From NCBI GenBank assembly GCA_014885115.2, contig WKLE02002727.1, forward strand, positions 1,843 through 12,791: 10,949 nucleotides of DNA, in the 5' to 3' direction. The translations under genes and the position numbers were made by a program. The notes beneath the pieces were generated by a model. That model was given only the letters and a program-made list of their open reading frames with translations. It was not told where the DNA came from and did not search any database. Shown in pieces: positions 1 through 6,760 of the stretch. The stretch's first letter is position 1. Each line of letters opens with the position of its first letter. This DNA comes from Asterionellopsis glacialis (lineage: Eukaryota > Bacillariophyta > Plagiogrammaphyceae > Rhaphoneidales > Asterionellopsidaceae).

Positions 1-1771
1 TTCCTGAGAAACTATCATCAGCCAAATGCAGTTCTACCAGGTTGGTCAACCGAGCAATTTCTGAGGGAATGTTACCACCCAATCCATCATTTCCAGACAA
101 ATCTAGAACCACCAAATTCTCAAGTTGTCCAATGTGAGTGGGGAGTGTGCCTTCCAAATCATTGGATTGGACGTATATAAGTCCGCCATTGCTCCAACGA
201 CCCATGAGATTAAGACTTCTTAAATCTGTCAATAAACCAATTTCTTCGGGGATTGAACCGAATATACGATTGTTGACTAGCTCAAGAGATACGACACGCA
301 GGTTAGTGTTACAGTCGACACCAAGACTCCCACCAGGTGAATGCCAATCACATTCATGATCAGAAGATAAAAAGTTTGCCTTATCGAACCACGCTGTATC
401 ACTATCACCTTCTGTGCTATAAAAGAATGCTGCTAAAGCATACCGTGTGGTAAGTCTATCCGTATTGCTTAATGGCACATTAGCACCATCATTATATACG
501 GCCCAATTCAAGGCTCGATCTTGTGGTGAATTTACCGGAGGGAGGTCACCAGTGGGTGATAAACTTCGTACCAGTTCTTGCATAACACCTAGACGCGACC
601 AAGTAGGTGCAACAGATGGTGTGGAAGATGGCTGAGCAGTTGGCTGTGATGTGGGTGTTGTCGATGGTTGAAAAGATGGGTGCGAAGTCGGTGTTATGGA
701 TGGCGTACTAGTAGGGCTATATGACGGCGACGAAGTTGGTTGTGCGGTTGGTGTGTACGACGGTTCCGAGGACGGATGTGACGTTGGTGAAAAAGAGGGC
801 GCAAAAGATGGAGAAAGCGATGCTTTAACTGTAGGCATTGCAGTTGGGTGCACTGATGGAAATAGTGAAGTAGTTGGTGTATCCGTTGCAACTACGGTAA
901 TGATTGACGAAGAATCGCTTTCGCTGCTAGTTCGAGTCGCAACAACTGCAGCAACAGCAACGATAACACCTATCACAAGAAATGCCAAGCCAACAAGGAA
1001 AGGAGTGGTGCGCCACCAAGGTTTTTCAGGAGGCACCGTGCTAGCTTCTGCGTACGGAAGTTCTTGAGATTGTCTGGTTTCCCCTGTTTGTTCTTCGACA
1101 AGAACAGCACTTAGAAGAGGTTCTGGTGGTATCCCCTGATTGGAGGCCAGATTAGAGGCCAAAGTAGAAGTATTCTGAGATGGATCTGTTGGTGTCTCAA
1201 GCGTAGACCGAATACCAGCCATTGCATATGCCCCAGGATGCGGCTGAGATATGGAAGAAGACTCCATTGCTTCAAGGTCTTCTTCTTCCGTATCGAAATA
1301 TCTGGGACGCTTTTGATTGCTATCGTTCGTTTCTTTGGAAATTTTGGTTATGGCGGCATATGCTAACGAACCTGATTCTTTTGCTTCGCTTGTAATTTTG
1401 CTTTTCTCATCGGACACAATATTTTTACTCTTCAACAGTTGAACATCACCACCATCACTTTGTACTGCTGATTTTTTTACCGATGTCGTATCATGAGGCA
1501 AGCTATTCTTTGCGAAAGCGGTGTTTTGTTTCTCATTGCGATCACCCGACAGGTTTTCAGTCTCGAGGGGAATGGAGAGCACCGCCTCAGGAATATGTGC
1601 TGGTCCGTCTTTTTGCGATGGCATTGTAGGTAACTTAAGTGGGCGGGCTCCATCACTTGATTGCCGTCGCATAACCCCAGGGCGAGGAGGAGGCTTCAAA
1701 CCTACGTTGTTCTCGGAATCTTCGTCTTCGCCTCTTCTGGCAGATCTCTTTTGGGTTTGACTGGCCTTCAT
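1..1771 (-). CDS. LRR receptor-like type II membrane protein, C-terminus cut by window edge
   Basis: The frame is open from an ATG at 1769-1771 to the window edge, giving 590 residues with no stop and no need for an intron. Residues 1-250 are hydrophilic, charged and Ser-rich, with no signal peptide. Residues 257-278 form one hydrophobic span (PFLVGLAFLVIGVIVAVAAV), preceded by PWWR. Residues 305-390 are a stalk of PSxx/PTxx tetrapeptides. Next comes an N-cap-like region with W423 and Cys474/Cys487. From about residue 489 there are plant-type leucine-rich repeats (GSIPEEIGLLTDLRSL, GTLPTHIGQLENLVVLDLSG, GGNIPSEIARLTNLVELHL). The implied topology is cytoplasmic N-terminus and extracellular LRRs, an architecture common in diatom LRR proteins. 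Recognition or adhesion at the cell surface is inferred; the ligand is unknown. No kinase domain is visible in the part present. One repeat carries about 12 extra residues (523-534). Confidence 0.9.
   Translation of the reverse strand, partial: MKASQTQKRSARRGEDEDSENNVGLKPPPRPGVMRRQSSDGARPLKLPTMPSQKDGPAHIPEAVLSIPLETENLSGDRNEKQNTAFAKNSLPHDTTSVKKSAVQSDGGDVQLLKSKNIVSDEKSKITSEAKESGSLAYAAITKISKETNDSNQKRPRYFDTEEEDLEAMESSSISQPHPGAYAMAGIRSTLETPTDPSQNTSTLASNLASNQGIPPEPLLSAVLVEEQTGETRQSQELPYAEASTVPPEKPWWRTTPFLVGLAFLVIGVIVAVAAVVATRTSSESDSSSIITVVATDTPTTSLFPSVHPTAMPTVKASLSPSFAPSFSPTSHPSSEPSYTPTAQPTSSPSYSPTSTPSITPTSHPSFQPSTTPTSQPTAQPSSTPSVAPTWSRLGVMQELVRSLSPTGDLPPVNSPQDRALNWAVYNDGANVPLSNTDRLTTRYALAAFFYSTEGDSDTAWFDKANFLSSDHECDWHSPGGSLGVDCNTNLRVVSLELVNNRIFGSIPEEIGLLTDLRSLNLMGRWSNGGLIYVQSNDLEGTLPTHIGQLENLVVLDLSGNDGLGGNIPSEIARLTNLVELHLADDSFSG
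600..860 (-). repeat. Pro-Ser/Pro-Thr tetrapeptide stalk in the LRR gene
   Basis: Residues about 305-390 of the LRR protein repeat a four-residue pattern PSxx or PTxx (for example PSFAPSFSPTSHPSSEPSYT), which is a degenerate 12-base periodicity in the DNA. Such stretches are usually extended and O-glycosylated spacers that hold an extracellular domain away from the membrane. The glycosylation is inferred from composition. The antisense strand is also open here, which is a by-product of the codon pattern. Confidence 0.85.
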
Positions 1772-2092
1772 GTCTGAGTGTAGTCGACTTTCGTCGAATA
1801 GCAAACAATATCACACCACTGCAGACAATGACGGAATGTGTCCTTTAATGTTCAATGTTGCGGCAGCGCCTCAGTGGTTTTCTTGTAAATACCTCGAACG
1901 ATATTGCTTGAATAGAAAGCATAGGAATAATTATGTTATACAATTGACGTGGAACCTACATACTATAAATGGATGTACGCACACCACCTACATGCGACCA
2001 TAACGGTCCTGGGAAACTGCACGACTGAAATATTCTATGGAGCATAGGCGGAATATATAAAATAGGAGTAATATATTGCGTTATATTGATGA
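1772..2092. promoter_or_regulatory. Divergent promoter region between the LRR gene and the reductase gene
   Basis: This intergenic stretch separates two divergently transcribed genes and must hold both 5' regions. On the plus strand a TATA-like TATATAAAAT lies at 2054-2063, and a start of transcription near 2085-2095 would fit its usual spacing. A near-perfect palindrome ATGATG-T-CATCAT at 2089-2101 contains TGATGTCA, which resembles a bZIP/CRE half-site, and TGACG follows at 2101-2105. I see no clear TATA box for the minus-strand gene. The short open frames here look unrelated to known proteins. Confidence 0.45.
2054..2063 (+). promoter_or_regulatory. TATA-box-like element upstream of the reductase
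   Basis: TATATAAAAT in an AT-rich context. It is 37 bases ahead of the first plausible upstream ATG (2100) and about 400 bases ahead of the first in-frame ATG of the reductase (2465). It therefore favours a transcript that includes the in-frame extension at 2093-2464. Confidence 0.4.
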
Positions 2093-2464
2093 TGTCATCA
2101 TGACGAAGCGAATAAAAAAAGTGTATCTTTAGATCTTGAAAAGAGAGTGAAGAGCACAGAGCACACTACGAAGGACTACAGGATCCTGCAAGCGAAAGGT
2201 AGGACTCTCCAATGGAAACGGAACAGTAAGCGCCTCAGCGTCGTTAACACCTGTTTCAAGTTGGATCCAAACAGGGCTTTAACCATTACCAAAGGCATTC
2301 ACGATAAGAATAAGGGCAGTCGTCGGATTGCGAAACGTTCGCATATCATTCAATACCCTTCATTGTTACAAAGAAAATCGTCACTGGCTGTGCTGTTCTT
2401 GTTCTTGTTGATTGTCGGATTATTAAATTATTTTTTGTTACCACTTGTTCGTCGTAGCTTTTTG
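2093..2464 (+). other. In-frame 5' extension of the reductase with a possible membrane anchor
   Basis: After an in-frame TGA at 2090-2092 the reductase frame stays open for 124 codons before its first ATG at 2465. Late in this stretch a basic segment (RRIAKRSHIIQ) is followed by a strongly hydrophobic run (SLAVLFLFLLIVGLLNYFLL) and then RR, which is the pattern of a signal anchor. There is no in-frame ATG in it; GTG at 2147 would not be expected to start translation in a eukaryote. An ATG at 2100 in another frame is followed at 2121 by a donor-like GTGTAT. Acceptors ending at 2230 or 2260 would restore the reductase frame. This splice model is my inference, and neither acceptor is strong. Confidence 0.5.
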
Positions 2465-3505
2465 ATGAAAGTGAGTAGTAGCATTGGTAGAACCTTCTTT
2501 TCCAAGAATACGATAAGAGCTGCGACACTGAGTAAAGCAGCCATGACATCCTTAGCATCTACTTGTGCAAGTTTGGCCATGCCTCCGATTGGGCTAGGAA
2601 CGTACGGCATACCTCCCAGCAGTGTTCCTCAAGCTATATCGACCGCAATTGCCTCAGGATATCGTCGTATTGATTGTGCACCCGTCTATTTCAACGAAGA
2701 TGCGATCGGTGATGCCTTACAATCTGAATTTAATTCCGGCACAATCGATAGAAAGGATTTGTTCATCACATCTAAATTACCAGGTCCATTCCATCATCGT
2801 GAACATGTTGAAATTGCAGTCCGAAAAACATTGAATGATTTACGATTGGATTATCTAGATTTGTATTTAATTCATTGGCCAATTGCTTTCAAGTATGTTG
2901 ATATTGACCCTAATAAGCGTGGATACGACAACGAAGATATCGACAATTCCAATGGCGGAGAATTAATTGACCCTACTGTGAGTGTTGCAGAAACTTGGAG
3001 TGCAATGGAAGACCTTGTAGACAAAGGCCTTGTACGTCATATTGGAGTCTCGAATTTCCCTGTCTCTCTATTGCATGAATTAATGACATCATGCCGTGTC
3101 AAGCCTGCTGTAAATCAAGTTGAAATTCACCCATATTTGCAACAAACTAAATTATTGAATTATTGTGCAGCAAGAGGTGTACATGTGCAGGCCTACTCTC
3201 CATTGGGTACACCTGGATACAAAGAAAATGATGAACCAAGTATATTGGATGATCCAGTGCTGAAAGATATGGCCAAGAAAAAGGCTGTCACTGTAGGGCA
3301 ATTGGCCTTGGCGTGGTCATTACAGCGTGGATGTTCTGTTACTCCTAAAAGTGTGTCGGATCATCGTCAAAAAGAAAACCTTGCTTCGGCAAAAGTCTCT
3401 TTGACAGATGAAGAAATGCAAGAATTTGCACAACTTGACCGTGGGTATAGATTCTTTCGACCTGAAGATTGGTGGGGTGCTATGGCGTTGGCACTTTTCG
3501 ATTAA
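2465..3505 (+). CDS. Aldo-keto reductase (AKR), NADPH-dependent, start uncertain
   Basis: The 346-residue product from the first in-frame ATG reads as a full AKR (beta/alpha)8 barrel, close to the usual length of about 315. Residues below are numbered from this ATG. The catalytic tetrad is intact: Asp70 and Tyr75 in GYRRIDCAPVYFNE, Lys104 in LFITSK, and His137 in LIHWP. Cofactor positions are also present: GVSNF (Ser196-Asn197), NQVEIHPY, AYSPLG (Tyr244), and the KSxxxxRxxxN loop (Lys295, Ser296, Arg301, Asn305). The family reduces aldehydes and ketones with NAD(P)H; this enzyme's substrate cannot be read. The first 30 residues are Ser/Lys/Arg-rich with no acids, like a mitochondrial presequence. 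The same frame is open back to 2093 and codes for a basic region plus a hydrophobic span at about 2381-2446, so the real protein may be longer and membrane-anchored. Stop TAA at 3503-3505. Confidence 0.92.
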   Translation: MKVSSSIGRTFFSKNTIRAATLSKAAMTSLASTCASLAMPPIGLGTYGIPPSSVPQAISTAIASGYRRIDCAPVYFNEDAIGDALQSEFNSGTIDRKDLFITSKLPGPFHHREHVEIAVRKTLNDLRLDYLDLYLIHWPIAFKYVDIDPNKRGYDNEDIDNSNGGELIDPTVSVAETWSAMEDLVDKGLVRHIGVSNFPVSLLHELMTSCRVKPAVNQVEIHPYLQQTKLLNYCAARGVHVQAYSPLGTPGYKENDEPSILDDPVLKDMAKKKAVTVGQLALAWSLQRGCSVTPKSVSDHRQKENLASAKVSLTDEEMQEFAQLDRGYRFFRPEDWWGAMALALFD

Positions 3506-3721
3506 AAATTTTCTAAAAAATCTACTTTAGTCACACTATTTATGAATTACACATCTATCAAAGTAAAGATCTTCATGGAAGTTGAAGACAGTGTAACAGG
3601 TGGTCCTTGATTTTTCAAGGTATTTTCCTCTTTGTTACTTTGTTGCTCATTTTATCTCTTTTTTGTTGTATCTCTTTTTTCAATCAGAAATCTTGTAAAG
3701 AAGTCTGGATTTGGTTCTATA

Positions 3722-3737
3722 ACCTTTAAATAAAGGT
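3722..3737. repeat. Palindrome across the coiled-coil stop codon
   Basis: ACCTTTA-AA-TAAAGGT: seven-base arms around a two-base centre. It covers the last codons and the TAA stop (3726-3728, minus strand) of the coiled-coil gene and lies in the convergent gap with the reductase. A role in 3'-end formation is possible but not shown. Confidence 0.5.
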
Positions 3738-4517
3738 ATCTACTGCAGATGTAGGTGATGTGGTGACTTCGGACCTTGAACTGCCACCATGTCCTCGAAG
3801 TGCCATGACCTCTTGTATTGCCTGCTGGTATCTAATTTTTAACTCCTGGTATTCTTCTTGTATTGTATCTCGTTGCTCTGTTATCGTTTGCAAGTCTTTA
3901 CGGTAATGATCATTTTCCGTTTGAACAGCTGCCAGAGTCAGCTTCGTGGATATTATTTCATTCTCAAGGTCTCGATCGATTCCCAGAGATTTGTTACTTT
4001 CTTGGGATCTTTCGAGCTGTCTAGCCAACGAGTCCCAAGCTTCGCGATCCTCTTGCGATGACAGTGTCTCCGTCTCTGCAATAGTGTCAGAGTCGTTGAT
4101 ATAATTTTTATTGTCTTGAGAAAACATACCTTTTATGCATCTCCAACGAAGGTCGCCCAAGCTTAAGCTTCTTCTCACTTTTTTCCCTTTCCCTCGCAAA
4201 ACTTGACGGTCCTGGAATTCTACCTCAAGAGTTTCTTGGCCATTGGATAGGTTTGAATCCTCTTCTTCATGGTCTTTGGATAGGTTTGAATCCTCTTCTT
4301 CATGGTCGTGCAGAGATAGATCTAAACTCATTTGCTCATGCTTTGACCTGTCTAAACTCTTGAGACTAAACCAACTACCATTCCCTGTACTATTTCGTCT
4401 AGTCTTTTCTTCGCAATTTTCCCACGAAGTGCGTGTCCATTCTTTTGTTTGCTCGTTGGTTTGACTATTATGAGAGGTTTGCATAACTGGAATGTGGACA
4501 ATGCGATTGTGCATCAT
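3726..4517 (-). CDS. Uncharacterised coiled-coil protein
   Basis: The 263-residue frame begins with tandem ATGs (4517 and 4514, the second having A at -3) just after an in-frame stop at 4527-4529. I do not recognise the family. Residues 1-65 are polar and Asn/Thr/Ser-rich. Residues 71-92 hold two copies of an acidic 11-residue unit (DHEEEDSNLS plus K or N). Residues 108-118 are basic (RGKGKKVRRS), followed by SLSLGDLRW, a possible RRxS phosphorylation site. Residues about 158-240 are strongly helical and heptad-like (LENEIISTKLTLAAVQTEND, ELKIRYQQAIQEVMAL), predicting a coiled coil. The tail is short and Ser/Thr-rich. There is no signal peptide or membrane span, so a cytosolic or nuclear adaptor-like role is possible but inferred. 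It is convergent with the reductase, with 220 bases between stops. A 16-base palindrome covers its stop codon. Confidence 0.68.
   Translation of the reverse strand: MMHNRIVHIPVMQTSHNSQTNEQTKEWTRTSWENCEEKTRRNSTGNGSWFSLKSLDRSKHEQMSLDLSLHDHEEEDSNLSKDHEEEDSNLSNGQETLEVEFQDRQVLRGKGKKVRRSLSLGDLRWRCIKGMFSQDNKNYINDSDTIAETETLSSQEDREAWDSLARQLERSQESNKSLGIDRDLENEIISTKLTLAAVQTENDHYRKDLQTITEQRDTIQEEYQELKIRYQQAIQEVMALRGHGGSSRSEVTTSPTSAVDTFI
4243..4307 (-). repeat. Perfect tandem duplication, period 33 bp, in the coiled-coil gene
   Basis: Two 32-base copies at 4243-4274 and 4276-4307 are identical and separated by one base, so the period is 33 bases and the frame is kept. They code for the doubled acidic unit DHEEEDSNLS. 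Complete identity at third codon positions indicates a recent slippage or unequal-exchange duplication. Confidence 0.95.
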
Positions 4518-5699
4518 GGAATAGACCTACTCAATTCTGAAATTGAAAATAAGTATGACTACTGTGGAATGAAGAATGGTCCGATCAACTTGGAAGGTTG
4601 TACCTGGTATGCGATATTTTGTGCTTCATTTGACTATGAGGCAATAGTTGAAGGGTAAATGTGGTATTGGTCGTGAACATAAGTATCTTTGAAGCCGACA
4701 TATAAACAATGTCGAATAAGCTCATTTGCCACGCATTCGCTTTTGGAAATATATATTTAACACTAGTATAAAAAAACTATTAAGTACTGTTAGGATCATT
4801 CTCACGGTGTGTTGAGTATCGATATTACATGCTACTCCGACACTGACTCATCCCAAATAACATAAGGATACTTTTCTAAATCTATTCACGTGTTCGTAAG
4901 TTGGATCCTTTTCAGTCCAATAATCTTTTTTGCGGGTCATTATTTGTATATTAATTAAGAAACCAAACATTCTTGTTCTCTAAAAAAGCATGCAGGTGCA
5001 ATATAGAGGGCGGACGTCAGACTGGTAACAATATGGTCAATAGGTACTGTCGTCATCAATTGCGGATGCGTCAAAATGATTTGAAAATTAATCCATTTAT
5101 TGGAACTATTTCGTCTATGAAGGGCTATAATATCTGAAAAATCAGAAAATTTGTTTTCCGATCAGTCACGGAAAGTCCAATTATTAGAACAAGATTCGAA
5201 GAGCAGGCCAGCTTTTTCTTTCGCGGTTTGTTATTTGATCAGAGGGGTGGTTGTAGGACCTGCAAGACCAGGTTACTTCTATTGGAAACTGAGAATTTTC
5301 TGCCCAACCGCAATTCAATATTGCAATTATTAATTTAATCGACATGCATTCGAAGTTAGTTATGCTCATTTTGAAATAATCAACAAACCATGAAGTATTT
5401 TAACATTTTTTATAATCTTATTTCTGCTCTGCTTAATCATCGCAATAAGATCCAACATGATATTATTATTATATAAAAGGAAAAATCTACAACTGTTGGA
5501 GATTCGTGATTCATCTTAACCCCCTTTTCCTTTTTAAAGCAGAGAGACTCGTTCTAAAAAACAGGATGCCTGGATACAACATTACCAAACACAAGATTCA
5601 ACTTGAAAGAGCCTTTTTCGAATGCATTTTTTGTGACTCGTAGTATTGTAACGGTGCCAAAATAGATGTTTTAGGTTTCGCCTGTACACCCAAAAATAC
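4518..5699. other. Gene-free AT-rich intergenic region
   Basis: About 1.2 kb upstream of the coiled-coil gene. The open frames here (for example 5151-5333 plus, 5184-5369 minus) are short, overlap one another and show no domain or compositional sign of coding. A TATA-like TATATAAAAGG occurs at 5470-5480, with a 25-codon ATG frame starting 86 bases after it, at 5566. I found no tRNA, rRNA or transposon open reading frame. The part nearest 4518 presumably holds the promoter of the coiled-coil gene. Confidence 0.6.
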
Positions 5700-5849
5700 T
5701 TCATGCCGTATTTTTATCCAGCATTATCGTTTTTCTCATACCTGGATGGTTCATACCGTATTTTGAACCTGCATTTTCATTTTTATCATACCTCGATACT
5801 TCATGCGGTATTTTGAACCAACATTATCATTTCAATCATACCATCTCGA
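5700..5849. repeat. Three tandem copies of a 50-bp repeat
   Basis: Units start at 5700, 5750 and 5800, each beginning TTCATRCSGTATTTT and followed by a W-rich part with CATT(A/T)TC and TCATACC. Copies 1 and 2 end in a CTSGAT block; copy 3 ends with a two-base shift (CATCTCGAT). Copies 2 and 3 are closer to each other (both have GTATTTTGAACC). The 50-base period is exact between the first two junctions. Divergence between copies shows that it is not brand new. It lies 911 bases upstream of the four-TM gene. Confidence 0.92.
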
Positions 5850-5980
5850 TCCCCTCTCTTACAGGTATTGTCTATATACGGTGCAACGGGTAATTAGTAG
5901 TCCTGCGTAATACAGGTAACAGTCTAAAATGTAATAGGAGTAGTATAATAAGTATTCAATCGTAATCCTTTCACTTTACC

Positions 5981-5993
5981 TGTACCAGGTACA
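5981..5993. repeat. Palindrome TGTACC-A-GGTACA
   Basis: A perfect six-base inverted repeat around a single A. Its core GTACCAGGTAC recurs exactly at 6555-6565, 573 bases downstream. Confidence 0.7.
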
Positions 5994-6019
5994 ATAGTTC
6001 AAAGAGAAAGTGTCATCGT

Positions 6020-6060
6020 TAGGACATCTAAAGACCTTTCTAGGACCTAAAGGCCTTTAC
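6020..6060. repeat. Imperfect 20-base direct repeat with an inner palindrome
   Basis: TAGGACATCTAAAGACCTTT (6020-6039) is followed directly by TAGGACCTAAAGGCCTTTAC (6041-6060). The second copy contains the perfect 12-base palindrome TAAAGGCCTTTA (6048-6059). Confidence 0.65.
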
Positions 6061-6396
6061 CCTAACTTGTGTGAAGGACCTACAGGTACATGTGAAGACA
6101 TCCTAGTCAAGATCAAAAAATGAAAACCGGTCACTCTAATGACACTTAATTTTGGTCTTATGCCGTAATTTATGGTCATGAAATTATCTCTAATGTCTTC
6201 TGAACGTCATTATTGTGGAGGACTCAAACTAAAATGCCCTATCTGTACCGTACCTTTTGGTATCTCGTACCTTTGCTGAAAGTTGAATACGGTACTATAC
6301 CAAACTCATCGAATTATCCAGATAACCTAAATGGTTACGTACCATTCTTATTGTGACGATGCATTAAGAACCAAAAAATCATACTCAGTGAATACC

Positions 6397-6421
6397 GGTA
6401 GGACTATTTTAGTGTCCTACC
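6397..6421. repeat. Hairpin GGTAGGAC / GTCCTACC
   Basis: Eight-base perfect arms at 6397-6404 and 6414-6421 around a nine-base loop, within which TA and TTTTAG allow a little extra pairing. A further TAGGTCCTACC follows near 6436-6446, so the GGTAGGAC motif recurs locally. Confidence 0.7.
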
Positions 6422-6554
6422 TACCTCTATGTATTATAGGTCCTACCTGGTAATGTTATGAAACTAGTCCTTTGCAGCGCCTCGGAGAGTGTTTGCGATC
6501 GACTGACGCGACGATGAATTCCTCACCCTAATGAATAATAGGAATAAGACCTAC

Positions 6555-6565
6555 GTACCAGGTAC
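6555..6565. repeat. Palindrome GTACC-A-GGTAC, second copy
   Basis: Identical to the core of the palindrome at 5981-5993. It lies 196 bases before the start of the four-TM gene and could be a protein-binding site for a dimer or a repeat remnant; neither is shown. Confidence 0.6.
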
Positions 6566-6760
6566 TCCCATACCGTAACCCATGCCTGGTAATCCCCTTC
6601 ATTCTGTGCAACAGAAGTGCCTTGACAACACTCCAAGAACTGTACGGTACGTGACAACAGTCGCAATTGCGACGCTAAACATAGAATAGTCTCCTTTCCA
6701 GTACACTCTCTCTTCCCTATCTTGATCCTCTCAAAGCTAGCCTCGAACGTTCCGTAGAAC

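Larger units (their letters stand above)
5860..6760. other. GTAC-rich, palindrome-dense intergenic region
   Basis: No supported gene. By eye I count about 13 GTAC tetramers in these 900 bases, against roughly three or four expected by chance and three in the 1.15 kb before the tandem repeats. Many sit inside palindromes: TGTACC-A-GGTACA (5981-5993), GTACC-A-GGTAC (6555-6565), TAAAGGCCTTTA (6048-6059) and a hairpin at 6397-6421. An imperfect 20-base direct repeat, beginning TAGGAC, occurs at 6020-6040 and 6041-6060. The last 100 bases should hold the promoter of the downstream gene, although no clear TATA box is visible. Confidence 0.55.

Noticed and set aside
694..891. Minus-strand 65-residue and plus-strand 123-residue open frames over the Pro/Ser/Thr stalk.
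   Set aside because: They are shadows caused by the 12-base periodicity of the stalk-coding sequence; the LRR frame is the one with domains.
4449..4658. A 69-residue plus-strand frame over the start of the coiled-coil gene.
   Set aside because: It overlaps the real start region on the opposite strand and shows no domain or composition of its own.
5566..5643. A 25-codon ATG frame 86 bases after a TATATAAAAGG box.
   Set aside because: It is too short and has no recognised motif; TATA-like strings are common in AT-rich intergenic DNA. It is only worth noting if a transcript maps there.
5700..5849. A CRISPR-like or transposon terminal repeat reading of the 50-bp units.
   Set aside because: The units are head-to-tail with no unique spacers and no inverted partner or transposase frame nearby; a minisatellite fits better.
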